Shown in pieces: positions 46,279 through 55,096 of a stretch of 64,000 nucleotides of DNA. The notes beneath the pieces are model-generated. The model was given only the letters and a program-made list of their open reading frames with translations. It searched no databases and was not told the origin of the DNA. The stretch is from CAIWHR01 sp963781285 (GTDB lineage: Bacteria > Pseudomonadota > Gammaproteobacteria > Burkholderiales > Casimicrobiaceae), in NCBI GenBank assembly GCA_963781285.1, contig CAWAFI010000016.1:185897-249896 (forward strand). Reading direction: 5' to 3'. Position 1 is the first letter of the stretch, and each line of letters opens with the position of its first letter. A program made the translations under genes and the position numbers.

Positions 46279-47250
46279 TCAAAGGCCCTGCGCGGCAATG
46301 CGGCGGCAATGGTCCAGCGCGGCGGCGATCAGGTTGCGGTTGGCCTCGGCGGTCCGGAACGCCGAGTGGGCAGACAGCGTCACGTTGGGCAGGGAGGTCA
46401 GCACGTGCCCGGCCGGCAGCGGCTCGACCGTGAAGACATCCAGACCGGCGTGGCGCAAATGACCCGAACGCAACGCGTCGACCATCGCGTCCTCGTCCAC
46501 CAGCGCGCCGCGCGCAGTGTTGATCAGGATCGCGCCCGGCTGCATGGCCTCGATGCGCTCGCGGGACAGGAAGTTCTTCGTATCTTCATTCAACAGCAGG
46601 TGCATCGACAGCACGTCACTCTGGGCGAGTAACCGGTCGAGCTCGACGAACTGCACACCCGGAAACGTTTTCGGGCTGCGGTTCCAGGCGAGCACCTTCA
46701 TGCCCATGCCCAAAGCGAGTCGAGCGACCTCCGTCGCGATCCCGCCGAAGCCGAGCAACCCGATCGTGCGACCGGTGAGCTGAAGCGAGTCGGAGCGCAC
46801 CCAGTTCCCGGCACGCATTTCGCGGTCCATCTTCGCGAAGCCGCGTGCGGCGGTCCACATCAGCGCCACCGCACACTCGGCTACTGCCGTGTCGCCATAG
46901 CCCTTGATCGTGTGCACCGCGATGCCGAGCTCGCCCAGTTCTTCGGGGCTCATGTAGCTGCGCGCACCGGTACCAAGGAAGACGACGTGCTTGAGGCCCG
47001 TGCATTGGCGCGCGATCGCGGTAGGGAAATGCGTATGGTCGATGACAGCGATCCCGGCCCCTGCCAGCGTGACCGGGATCGCCTCGCTGCGAATATCGGG
47101 TTGCCGGTTGATCGTGAACGGTACGTCGATCGTCCCCAGCAGCTCCTGCGCTACGTCGCCAAGCGTCGGGTTGGCATCTACGAACACCGCGCGCAATGTT
47201 GAACGCGGAGTCACACCGGTATGGGGCGTGGTGATCGAAGCGGGTGTCAC
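46279..47250 (-). CDS. D-isomer 2-hydroxyacid dehydrogenase
   Basis: The 323-residue protein has the NAD-binding GLLGFGGIATEVARLALGMG, the signature INTARGALVDEDAMVDALRSG with the catalytic Arg, AGLDVFTVEPLP with Glu, and the catalytic His in LSAHSAFRT. It reversibly oxidises a D-2-hydroxyacid; substrate unknown. It is one of the largest cassette genes. The stretch to its attC (46117-46278) shows no gene. Confidence 0.9.
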   Translation of the reverse strand: MTPASITTPHTGVTPRSTLRAVFVDANPTLGDVAQELLGTIDVPFTINRQPDIRSEAIPVTLAGAGIAVIDHTHFPTAIARQCTGLKHVVFLGTGARSYMSPEELGELGIAVHTIKGYGDTAVAECAVALMWTAARGFAKMDREMRAGNWVRSDSLQLTGRTIGLLGFGGIATEVARLALGMGMKVLAWNRSPKTFPGVQFVELDRLLAQSDVLSMHLLLNEDTKNFLSRERIEAMQPGAILINTARGALVDEDAMVDALRSGHLRHAGLDVFTVEPLPAGHVLTSLPNVTLSAHSAFRTAEANRNLIAAALDHCRRIAAQGL

Positions 47251-47260
47251 GCGGGTTGCC

Positions 47261-47344
47261 GCCTAACGAACCAAGCTAACCGGCGCGACGACGGACGGGC
47301 CGCAGGCCCGCCGAGGAGCGTCCGGGTTCAGCGAGAGGTTAGGC
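47261..47344 (-). repeat. attC site
   Basis: GCCTAAC GAACCAAGCTAACCGGCGCG, loop GGGCCGCAGGCCC, GAGCGTCCGGGTTCAGCGAGAG, GTTAGGC. Confidence 0.88.
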
Positions 47345-47419
47345 GTCATTTGCTTTGGCGCGGGCCGCAGCTGCTGCCTACGCGCAAGCGCAGCGATCTC
47401 TGAGACGTCAGCCGGCACG

Positions 47420-47866
47420 TTACTTGAACTGCATCCCGTGTTTCTTGGCAATCTCGTTCAACTGTTCGCGTGTGAGTTGCTTTGGCGGCGCTCCAGGAGC
47501 GTTGGATACCTCACGAAAGAACGCTTCGACTCCCGGTGGTGCCACGACCCAAAGTAACAAGAGCTCACTGTCGGGATTCTCAACGCCATGCCAAACGCCA
47601 GTGGGAACATAGATTGCCGAACCCTTTTCAATACTCATCCGGGCGTTGCCTAAGATGCCAACACCCGCCCCTTCCAGAACGAACAGCACCTCATCTGCTT
47701 CATTGTGCTGATGGACAGGGATGCCAGCACGGATCGGAACCTGCTGTGTCCCCAAGGCCATGTTGTTTGAACCCCTGCTGGGGTCAACCTTGATAAAGAG
47801 GCTTCCAGAATTACGTATGAGTTGTTCGCCCTCAGTGGGTCCCAGCACATACCCTTGTTTAGACAC
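47420..47866 (-). CDS. Cupin domain protein
   Basis: From GTG 47866 (GGAGG ribosome site 9 bases upstream) a 148-residue cupin: PIRAGIPVHQHNEADEVLFVLEGAG (metal ligands H-x-H, E) and AIYVPTGVWHGVENP (final His). The tail LTREQLNEIAKKHGM is typical of a widespread single-domain cupin group. Role unknown. Confidence 0.85.
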   Translation of the reverse strand: MSKQGYVLGPTEGEQLIRNSGSLFIKVDPSRGSNNMALGTQQVPIRAGIPVHQHNEADEVLFVLEGAGVGILGNARMSIEKGSAIYVPTGVWHGVENPDSELLLLWVVAPPGVEAFFREVSNAPGAPPKQLTREQLNEIAKKHGMQFK

Positions 47867-47950
47867 GTGTTGCACCTCCGCGACGTCGTGGAGCATTGAT
47901 CTTGACAGCCGACTATCGTAATCCCCGCAAGCTGCAGCGAGTCCTCGGAC

Positions 47951-48033
47951 GCCTAACGTGTCAAGCTAACCGCGGCCCGCTGCCGGGGCGCAGCCCCGCA
48001 TGCGGGACGTCCGCGTTGAGCGACGGGTTGGGC
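47951..48033 (-). repeat. attC site
   Basis: GCCTAAC GTGTCAAGCTAACCGCGGCC, loop GGGGCGCAGCCCC, GGGACGTCCGCGTTGAGCGACGG, GTTGGGC. Confidence 0.85.
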
Positions 48034-48090
48034 GTCAACCTCCGCTGGGTGACCCAGGTACGAATTCGAGCACCGCTCATTGGCAGATTC

Positions 48091-49074
48091 TTACTCGATC
48101 ACCCGGTCCGCGCGCAGGAGCACCGATTGCGGGATGGTGAGCCCCAGTGCTTTAGCGGTCTTGCCGTTGACGAACAATTCGAATGTCGTGGATTGTTCTA
48201 CCGGCAGGTCGCCTGGCTTGGCGCCCTTGAAGATTTTGTCCACATAGGTTGCCGCGCGCCGGAACTGTTCGGCGAGATTGGGGCCGTAGCTCATCAGTCC
48301 GCCGACCTCGACAAATTCGCGAATTTGTGACACCGAGGGCAAACGGTTTTTCGCCGCCAGTTCGGCGATCTTGCGATAGTGCTGGATCAGCAACGCGTCA
48401 GTCGCCACAATGACGGCTCCGGCATTCCCAAGGACCATCGCGGGAAAGGCGTCCTCGATCTCCTGCGCAGTCCGCACTTCCACTGGCATGACCTTCACGC
48501 TTCCCTTCTCCGCCGTCGACTGAACGCTCTTCACAAATGTGACGAGTGATGGGTTCGCGGGATTCACCAGCACGGCGACACGAGAGAGCCTGGGCACCAC
48601 GCTCTGCAGCAACTCCAGTTGCTTGGTGCCGATGTCACTAGTGAGGTTCGACAGCCCAGTGATGTTGGCTCCGGGCCGCGCCAGGCTTTTGACAAAGCCG
48701 CTGCCGATCGGGTCACCGGAGGTCGCCATGACGATAGGAATCGTGGTGGTCTCTTTCTGAAGCGCTCTGATCGCTTGCGATGAGCCGGAAACAATCACGT
48801 CCAATTTCAACCGCACCAATTCTGCCGCCAGGTCCGGAAGTCGCTCGGACCTGTCGTCAAAGCGCCACTCTATCAAGAGATTCCTGCCCTCGACGTAGCC
48901 GAGTTCGCGCATTCCCCGCGGGAATGCACCGATGAAGTCGGAGTCAATCGACTCCGGGCGGCGACGCTGTGTGAGGAAGCCGACGCGCCAAACCCTTCCT
49001 TGCGGTTGAGCGAAGACGACAAGCGGTGTAGCAGCGAAGGCAACTAGCGCGGCTACGGTGTTACGTCTGTTCAT
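48091..49074 (-). CDS. ABC-type substrate-binding protein (PF04392-like)
   Basis: The 327-residue exported protein has a signal peptide (MNRRNTVAALVAFAATPLVVFA), then WRVGFLTQRRR, GYVEGRNLLIEWR, IPIVMATSGDPIGSGFVKSLARPGANITG and IPQSVLLRADRVIE, all typical of the ABC_sub_bind family. The ligand is unknown and no permease or ATPase is nearby, as is common for this family in soil bacteria. At about 1 kb it is an unusually long cassette gene. Confidence 0.9.
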   Translation of the reverse strand: MNRRNTVAALVAFAATPLVVFAQPQGRVWRVGFLTQRRRPESIDSDFIGAFPRGMRELGYVEGRNLLIEWRFDDRSERLPDLAAELVRLKLDVIVSGSSQAIRALQKETTTIPIVMATSGDPIGSGFVKSLARPGANITGLSNLTSDIGTKQLELLQSVVPRLSRVAVLVNPANPSLVTFVKSVQSTAEKGSVKVMPVEVRTAQEIEDAFPAMVLGNAGAVIVATDALLIQHYRKIAELAAKNRLPSVSQIREFVEVGGLMSYGPNLAEQFRRAATYVDKIFKGAKPGDLPVEQSTTFELFVNGKTAKALGLTIPQSVLLRADRVIE

Positions 49075-49131
49075 TCGAACCCCGTGAGGTCGACAGCAAA
49101 CAGCGTAATCACTCGGATCATCGAGCGGAGA

Positions 49132-49203
49132 CTAACGAACGGGGACGGAAATCAGTCTACACCCCGAATGTCGGTAGAAAGCGTGCGACGCATTGTCTTG
49201 ACC
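49132..49203 (-). pseudogene. GNAT C-terminal tail fragment
   Basis: Minus-strand reading DNASHAFYRHSGCRLISVPVR then TAG resembles the end of GNAT enzymes (N..SHAFYRHxGF). It starts abruptly at the attC 49200-49286, so only the last 23 residues of a lost cassette gene remain. Confidence 0.45.
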
Positions 49204-49286
49204 ACCAACGAACCAAGGTAACCGGCGACCCGCGGGGCAGGCGAAGCCGCGCCCGCGGGGCGTCCCGGTTGACCGCCTGGTTAGGC
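49200..49286 (-). repeat. attC site
   Basis: GACCAAC GAACCAAGGTAACCGGCGACC, loop GCAGGCGAAGCCGCGCC, GGGGCGTCCCGGTTGACCGCCTG, GTTAGGC. Confidence 0.88.
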
Positions 49287-49294
49287 CTGCCCGG

Positions 49295-49738
49295 CTATTT
49301 GAATGTGAGCTCTTGGACCGTCTTCTCTCCGACGATCTCACGAACTTCAGTCCGCTTGACCATCGTTTGAACTTGTTTCTCCTCCGAGCCGACAATCTTC
49401 AGTGCGAGAGCGTCGAATTTTTCCGACAGTCCGTCGAAGGCAGCCCAGTTCTTGTACTCGACCATCAACATCAGATCCCAATCGTCGCGACCGGCCGCCG
49501 ATCCGGAGAGCATCTTCTCCGAAACGATGAGACCCTGCTTTTTCGCCTCGTCCATCAGCTTCTTTCGCTGCACTGACAGGTCGCGCATGTACACGTCGAA
49601 CATCCCAGGCTTGACCTTTATAAAGGTGATGGTCCAAACCGGGCCTTCCCTATACGGCTTGTCTTGAGCAATGCTTACCTGAGTACCAAACATGAATAGG
49701 CCAAGCAAGCACCAGAGAGCTGCCTTTGCGAACCGCAT
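49295..49738 (-). CDS. Hypothetical exported protein
   Basis: The 147-residue protein has a signal peptide (MRFAKAALWCLLGLFMFGTQVSIAQ) and a small alpha/beta domain with VWTITFIKVKPGMFDVYMRDL and WDLMLMVEYKNWAAFDGL, an outline that resembles dimeric alpha-beta-barrel or NIPSNAP-like proteins. Function unknown. Confidence 0.75.
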   Translation of the reverse strand: MRFAKAALWCLLGLFMFGTQVSIAQDKPYREGPVWTITFIKVKPGMFDVYMRDLSVQRKKLMDEAKKQGLIVSEKMLSGSAAGRDDWDLMLMVEYKNWAAFDGLSEKFDALALKIVGSEEKQVQTMVKRTEVREIVGEKTVQELTFK

Positions 49739-49846
49739 GATTTAGCTCCATTTCAGTGATGCTGTCGACTTGGGGACATCAGCGGCGCTGCCGACAGCAT
49801 GCAGCGGAGTCTAATAGGGTACTCGAGCGCCTAAGCGTGCAGGAAG

Positions 49847-49893
49847 GCCTAACGAACCGAGGTAACCGGCGACCCGTGGCGGACACGAAGTGC
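49847..49893 (-). repeat. attC left half (truncated)
   Basis: GCCTAAC GAACCGAGGTAACCGGCGACC GTGGCGGACACGAAGTG, then the match stops and gene-like sequence follows; the right half is missing. Two cassettes have fused here by deletion. Confidence 0.75.
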
Positions 49894-50157
49894 CCCATCT
49901 GGCTCGGTCCACGAATCGACCAAGTGAAAGACGCCGTTGTATGCCCAGATTCCGCGCCGATTCTTTTCGTATACCCGAACGCGCTCTGGGGGTCGCTCGC
50001 CTCGCTTGAAGCTCTGCCCGGCCTTGTGAAACTTTCCGTTAATCCCCAGAGAATGGTCAAAGTCGGAATGAGCAATTCGCGCATTTCGTAGAGTTCGAAT
50101 TTTCGAGCAGGCAGCTTCCAATTCCGTCAGTACCGCATTCAAATCGCACTCAAACAT
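49849..50157 (-). CDS. HEPN-like (AbiU2-type) fragment
   Basis: The 102-residue frame begins MFECDLNAVLTELEAACSKIRTLRNARIAHSDFDHSL. The RN..IAHSD motif resembles the Rx4-6H catalytic motif of HEPN domains of the AbiU2 type (abortive infection RNases). The N-terminal half of such a domain is missing and the end reads through the truncated attC. ATG 50157 overlaps the end of the DUF4440 gene. Possibly a decayed defence gene; whether it is expressed is unclear. Confidence 0.45.
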   Translation of the reverse strand: MFECDLNAVLTELEAACSKIRTLRNARIAHSDFDHSLGINGKFHKAGQSFKRGERPPERVRVYEKNRRGIWAYNGVFHLVDSWTEPDGALRVRHGSPVTSVR

Positions 50158-50530
50158 GCGAGGCGGAGGTAAGCGTTGCCTGATGAAAGACCATTCGCCA
50201 CTGGCTGCCGTGCAGCCGCCAAATTGAACTACGCAACGTGTGGACTGGCGGAGTCGAGTGGCGATGAATGCGGTAGGTGAGAAGGGCGACAGTTGGCGCC
50301 AGCAACTCGACGTGAAAGTCATCGGTTGACTGCGTGACTGGGGACTCGGCTCGCAGGGTTGCCACCAGATCTGCCTTTGTGTACCTGCGCCCGGAGTTGC
50401 CGAACTCCACGAAATTGTCGGCAAGGAGTTCAACGAGGCGTTTCGATTTTCGAGCGTCGGGTAGGAGGAGAGACTCCTCGAGTTCCCGCAAGTGCTGCGA
50501 GAGTGCCTGTGTGTCAGGGCTGCTGGTCAT
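50150..50530 (-). CDS. DUF4440 / NTF2-like protein
   Basis: The 126-residue protein has HLRELEESLLLPDARKS, LLADNFVEFGNSGRRYTKADL, LLTYRIHR and WRLHGSQWRMVFHQATL, the NTF2-like DUF4440 pattern. ATG 50530. Its stop overlaps the next start by a few bases. Confidence 0.85.
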   Translation of the reverse strand: MTSSPDTQALSQHLRELEESLLLPDARKSKRLVELLADNFVEFGNSGRRYTKADLVATLRAESPVTQSTDDFHVELLAPTVALLTYRIHRHSTPPVHTLRSSIWRLHGSQWRMVFHQATLTSASHV

Positions 50531-50587
50531 GTCGATTTCTTCACAATGTGTCGAGTCGGGAAGGCCGGTTCGCCGGGAGCGTGTGCG

Positions 50588-50677
50588 CCCTAACGTCCAA
50601 GTTGAGCGGCCCGCGGCCACCGACGTCCGGAAGAAGAACTGCGCATCCCGCGGATCCGCGCGAACGCCGGGTTGGGC
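50588..50677 (-). repeat. attC site (diverged)
   Basis: CCCTAAC GTCCAAGTTGAGCGGCCCGC ... GATCCGCGCGAACGCCGG GTTGGGC. The outer parts pair; the middle is unlike the array core. Confidence 0.65.
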
Positions 50678-50684
50678 AGCAATG

Positions 50685-51167
50685 TCACTTCTTCGATTCG
50701 CCTTCGCTCGGCACCGCGTCCACCGGTGCCTCAAACGCGATGAACAGTACGCAGGGGCCAGCCTTCTTGCACTCCGCCTTGTGCGGCAGCTTAGCCGGGC
50801 CGTACGCATACGTGCCAGGCTTGAGCACCGCCGTCTTGTTGCCGTCATAGGTAACGTGAAGCTCCCCCGACACCAACACCATGCGCTCCGCCGATGTGTG
50901 CCAGTGCCGCGGAATCGTGGAGTTCGCGGGTACTTTGAAAAAGATGTCGGCGTTACTCTTGGCAGGTTCGCCATGAAGAACCGCAATCTCGCACCCCTTC
51001 GGTAGGAACGGCGGGCAAGGCCCCCACTTGAGTTTGGAATCCTTCGCAGTCCACGAAAGGGGCGGCTCCTGCGCGGACAATGGCGCTCCCGCAAACCCGC
51101 CGGCGAGAAGCAGTCCCAACGTCAACGCGACTTTCAGCGGCTGGCGTGGCAAGGTTTGGCAATACAT
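50685..51167 (-). CDS. Exported cupin domain protein
   Basis: The 160-residue protein starts MYCQTLPRQPLKVALTLGLLLAGGFAGAPLSAQ (signal peptide). The cupin part has STIPRHWHTSAERMVLVSGELHVTYDG (H-x-H, E) and LPHKAECKKAGPCVLFI. Periplasmic, role unknown. Confidence 0.85.
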   Translation of the reverse strand: MYCQTLPRQPLKVALTLGLLLAGGFAGAPLSAQEPPLSWTAKDSKLKWGPCPPFLPKGCEIAVLHGEPAKSNADIFFKVPANSTIPRHWHTSAERMVLVSGELHVTYDGNKTAVLKPGTYAYGPAKLPHKAECKKAGPCVLFIAFEAPVDAVPSEGESKK

Positions 51168-51209
51168 GAAGGACCTCCTATAGTTAATGGATCGACTGGT
51201 CGAATCGCT

Positions 51210-51293
51210 GCCCAACGAACGAAGGTAATCGGCGACCCGCGGCGCGGGCGAAGCCACGCTCGCGGGGCGTCCGTGTTGACCACCCGGTTAGGC
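51210..51293 (-). repeat. attC site
   Basis: GCCCAAC GAACGAAGGTAATCGGCGACC, loop GGGCGAAGCCACGCTC, GGGGCGTCCGTGTTGACCACCCG, GTTAGGC. Confidence 0.88.
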
Positions 51294-51302
51294 GTCACCT
51301 CG

Positions 51303-51749
51303 TTACGCCGAGATCTCGGGTTCGACGAGCTTAGCAAGTTGTGCGAGCGACTCCTGCCAGCCGAGATAGCACATCTCGAGCGGAATGGCCTCGGGCAGCC
51401 CTTCTTGCACGACGGTAAGGTCGGTGCCACACGACACTTGCTTCAGGGTCACGCTCGTCTGCATTTCCCCAGGCAAGTTCGGGTCGTCGAATCTGTCCGT
51501 ATAGCGAATCCTTTCGGACGGCACCAGTTCACGATACTCGCCGCCAAAGGAGTGACTGTGGCCTGTCGTGAAGTTCGTAAACGACATTTTGTAGGTGCCG
51601 CCAACTTTGGCATCCATGTTGTGCACCGTGCAGGTGAAGCCGTATGGCGGAAGCCACTTGGCCATTGCGGCTGCATCTAGAAAAGCACGATAGACGCGTT
51701 GCGGATTCGCTCGGAGCACGCGGTGAAGCCGTATGGTGCCTGTGGACAT
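51303..51749 (-). CDS. SRPBCC / AHSA1-like protein
   Basis: The 148-residue protein begins MSTGTIRLHRVLRANPQRVYRAFLDAAAMAKWLPPYGF and ends MCYLGWQESLAQLAKLVEPEI, the START-like fold of AHSA1 proteins. Usually binds a hydrophobic ligand; role unknown. ATG 51749 or 51755. Confidence 0.88.
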   Translation of the reverse strand: MSTGTIRLHRVLRANPQRVYRAFLDAAAMAKWLPPYGFTCTVHNMDAKVGGTYKMSFTNFTTGHSHSFGGEYRELVPSERIRYTDRFDDPNLPGEMQTSVTLKQVSCGTDLTVVQEGLPEAIPLEMCYLGWQESLAQLAKLVEPEISA

Positions 51750-51869
51750 GATCAATTCACCTCTTGATTCGTTGTTCAGTGGACTCGGGTTTACGACATC
51801 ACGCTGATCGTATCTTCGTTCTGCGATGGTGGGCGATAACCACCTTGGCGGGTCCCGGTGCGATAGTAC

Positions 51870-52846
51870 TCACTGAATTATATTGTCGGCCCGTAGTAGC
51901 AACGATCGTGGGATCGTAATACCGTACGCCTTCGCTGTCGTAAGGTTGAAAAACAGCAGGAACTTCGTTGGCTGCTCGACGGCTAGCTCGCCCGGATTTG
52001 CCCCTCGAAGAATCTTGTCGACGTAGCTGGCGGACCGTCGGACCATCTGCAGTTCATCGACTTCCAGAGACAGCAAGCCAGGCAGGCCATCCGTGTACCC
52101 AGCTAGCGGAATGCGGTTCGCGGTGCCGAAACGGATGAGTCTGTCTGTGAACGGCGATTGAAGCACAAATCCAGTTATCGCCTGCACTCCGGCACCGGTC
52201 ATTTCGTTGATTCGCAAGTCTAGACTATCGAGCGGGTAAGCATCGACTACCTTTAGCTCGATGCCAAGTGTCCCAGCTTGTGTTCCGAAGTGCTCCTATG
52301 ATCCCGTCAGCGCTTGGGTTAGCACTGTCAATGACGACGCCGACCTTGCGGAGTCCCGGCATGGCCTCCTTGAGGAGGGTTAACTCCGTGGCATAAATTT
52401 CAGGAGCCATCATCGACAGGCCCGTCACGTTTCCGCCTGGGCGAGCCAAACTGGTCACCAGTTTTGCGCCTTCTGGGTCCCAGCCCAGCGGGAACACGAT
52501 CGGAATTTGCCGAGTGGCTCCAATGGCTGCCGGACGCTCGCGTCGCTGACCGCAACGATCACGTCGACATGAGCGCAACGAGTTCTGCTGCCAGTCCGGG
52601 CAACCGTTCGAGACGTGCATTTGCCCATCGCTCGACAAGCTCGGTGCTTCTTCCATCCCAACCCAGATCCGCCATTCCGGATCGGAACGCCTTCAATGCA
52701 TCTGCATCTATCGGGCGCCCGCCTGCTGCGCTTAGCCAGCCGATTCGGTAGACGTGGGCGGACCGGGGTGGTTCGGCCGCAAAAGACGCGGTTGCAGACA
52801 GGAGGGTGCCCACAACGGTGAACGCGAGTATGGTTTTCGCTAGCAT
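51870..52846 (-). pseudogene. ABC-type substrate-binding protein, multiple frameshifts
   Basis: Three minus-strand frames together give one ABC_sub_bind protein: the N-terminus (MLAKTILAFTVVGTLLSATASFA signal, YRIGWLSAAGGRP) ends near 52560; the middle (RQIPIVFPLGWDPEGAKLVTSLARPGGNVTGLS) is in a second frame to about 52240; the end (RINEMTGAGVQAITGFVLQSP ... IPRSLLLRADNIIQ) is in a third. It is the same family as the intact gene at 48091-49074. Confidence 0.75.
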
Positions 52847-52894
52847 CGTTACTCCAACTGGACCCAGTTATGAACGACACTACGCATTGAAGAC

Positions 52895-52978
52895 GCCTAA
52901 CGCATCAAGGTAACCGGCGACCAGCGGCGCACACGAAGTGGCGCCGGCGGGGCGTCCGTGTTGACCGCACGGTTAGCG
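52895..52978 (-). repeat. attC site (right box adjoining IS110)
   Basis: GCCTAAC GCATCAAGGTAACCGGCGACC, loop ACACGAAGTGGCG, GGGGCGTCCGTGTTGACCGCACG, GTTAGCG. The last bases depart from GTTAGGC where the IS-associated sequence begins. Confidence 0.85.
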
Positions 52979-53181
52979 AAGTAATCGGCCTGCTGCCGCA
53001 AATCGCGCCGAAGAAACACGCGGCCGCGGCGCTGTGGCAAGGTGGAATGCGGCGCTGGGGAAGACCGATGTAGCAATGGTGCACATTGCCCGCGGGTTAG
53101 CGTGGTCCTGGGTGACGTCATCGACATTGGTGAATCGGCTCGGCGGCTAGCAGCCGCTGGTCCGATATCCCGTTTGAGAGA

Positions 53182-54626
53182 GTGAGCACGACGACGTACC
53201 CGATCCGGCGCCACATTCCGCAACGGATGATGGAGCAAGCCATGGCGCAACGCAATCGGGCCTTCAGTCGAGCAGGTCTGAGTCTGACCCACCCTAATGC
53301 TGCCGGCATCGACATCGGCAGCGCCTCGCACTTCGTGGCCGTGCCGCCTGATCGCGATGCCGAGCCGGTGCGCGAGTTCCCAAGCTTCACCGCCGACCTG
53401 CAGCACCTGGCCGACTGGCTGGAGGCGTGCGGCGTGGACACCGTGGCGATGGAGTCCACCGGCGTGTACTGGATCCCGTTGTACGAGTTACTCGACGCGC
53501 GCGGGTTCACGGTGCTACTGGTCAACGCGCGGCATGTGAAGAACGTGTCGGGCCGCAAGTCCGACGTGCTGGACTGCCAGTGGCTGCAGCAACTCATGAG
53601 CTACGGCCTGCTGCGCGGGGCGTTTCGCCCGGCCGACGAAGTCTGCGCGCTGCGCGCATTATCGCGGCAGCGGGAGATGCTGCTGCGCAGCCAGGCGCGC
53701 CACGTGCAGCACATGCAAAAGGCGCTCACCCAGATGAATATCCAGCTGACCAACGTCATCTCCGACGTGGTCGGCGAGACCGGCCAGAAGATCCTGCGGG
53801 CCATCGTTGCCGGCGAGCGCGACGGCCAAGCACTGGCCGCAATGAAGAACGTGCGCATCCGCGCCAGCGTAGCTGAGATCGCCAACAGCCTGCAAGGCAA
53901 CTGGCGCGCCGAGCACCTGTTCGCGCTGAGGCAGGCGCTGGCCTTGTTCGACTTCTACGGCACGCAGCTCACCGAGTGCGACCGCGAGATCGAACAGCAA
54001 CTGCAACGCTTGCACGTTCACGACGGTGAGCCCGCCAAAGGCAAGCAGCGGGGCCGCGCGCGCAATGCACCAAAGTTCGATCTGCGCAAGCACTTGTTCA
54101 AGATGTGCGGCGTGGACCTTACCCGCATCGATGGCATCGATGTCACCACCGCGCTGGCGGTGATCTCCGAGATCGGCGCCGACATGTCCAAGTTCCCCTC
54201 GGTCAAGCACTTCACTTCCTGGCTCGGCCTGTGCCCAGGCACCAAGATCACCGGCGGCAAGTTACTCAGCGGCAAGACCAAGCGTTGTGCCAATCGCGCG
54301 GCCCAGGCGCTGCGCTTGGCAGCCGCGGCACTACGCAGCAGCAAGTCGGCGCTAGGCGCGTACTTCCGCCGCTTGTGCTCACGCATGGACAAACCCAAAG
54401 CCGTCACTGCCGCCGCCCACAAGCTCGCGCGCCTGATCTACACCATGCTCACCAAGGGCGCCGAGTACACCGACCAAGGCCAACACTATTACGAGGAGCG
54501 CTACCGCGAGCGCTGCTGCGCCATCTGTCCCAGCGCGCCGCCAAGCTCGGCATCAAAATGGTCGCCATCGCCCGCGAGTTGGCAGGCTTCGTGTGGGCGA
54601 TCGCCCGGCAGGTCAAGCCGCTCTGA
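53182..54626 (+). CDS. IS110-family transposase, C-terminal frameshift near 54513
   Basis: The protein has the IS110 DEDD domain (NAAGIDIGSASHFVAV, VAMESTGVYWIPLYELL, SGRKSDVLDCQWLQQL) and the C-terminal Tnp20 domain with the catalytic Ser region (LTRIDGIDVTTALAVISEIG, SWLGLCPGTKITGGKLLSGKTKR). These recombinases are guided by a bridge RNA. The last 38 residues (LSQRAAKLGIKMVAIAREL...) lie in a different frame; one missing base near 54513 would restore them. Starts at GTG 53182 or ATG 53227/53242 are possible. Confidence 0.88.
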
Positions 54627-54631
54627 CTCGA

Positions 54632-54814
54632 GCGCAACCCAATCTTGAACCATAACCCACGCAGCAAGGAGACCCGCACCAGAACTTCATACCTTGAACT
54701 CGATAGGCGAGGTGGCGCGCTCGCGGTCGGAGAATCCTCGGCAGACGATATTGGATCGCAATCGCTGCGACACCCCAGAGCCTAGAGCGAGGCAGCTCCG
54801 TGACAAACAACAGT
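54632..54814 (+). repeat. Tandem direct repeat of the IS110 3' end, copy 1
   Basis: Begins GCGCAACCCAATCTTGAACC six bases after the transposase stop. Nearly identical to 54862-55044 over 183 bases (few mismatches), at a period of 230. The remaining ~45 bases of each unit are related but diverged. Confidence 0.88.
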
Positions 54815-54861
54815 TGGCGCGCGCAAGCCCGCATAGCAGATGATCGACGCGGCACGCTGAG

Positions 54862-55044
54862 GCGCAACCCAATCTTGAACCATAACCCACTCAGCAAGGA
54901 GACCCGCACCTGAACTTCATACCTTGAACTCGATAGGCGAGGTGGCGCGCTCGCGGTCGGAGAATCCTCGGCAGACGTTATTGGATCGCAATCGCTGCGA
55001 CACCCCAGAGCCTAGAGCGAGGCAGCTCCGTGACGAACAACAGT
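54862..55044 (+). repeat. Tandem direct repeat of the IS110 3' end, copy 2
   Basis: Second copy of the 183-base unit. In IS1111-type relatives the 3' non-coding end can encode the bridge RNA, so a duplicated guide region is possible; this is inference. Confidence 0.88.
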
Positions 55045-55096
55045 CTGGCGGCTAACCAACGCCCGCATATCAGCTTGATCGACCGTCGTCACAGAT

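Larger units (their letters stand above)
52979..55095 (+). mobile_element. IS110-family element inserted beside an attC
   Basis: The element comprises about 200 bp of left non-coding sequence, a transposase gene and a right non-coding end present twice in tandem (period 230 bp). Left and right borders are approximate, set by the attC at 52978 and by the truncated HicB remnant near 55095. IS110/IS1111 relatives that target attC sites are known, which fits this position. Confidence 0.65.
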
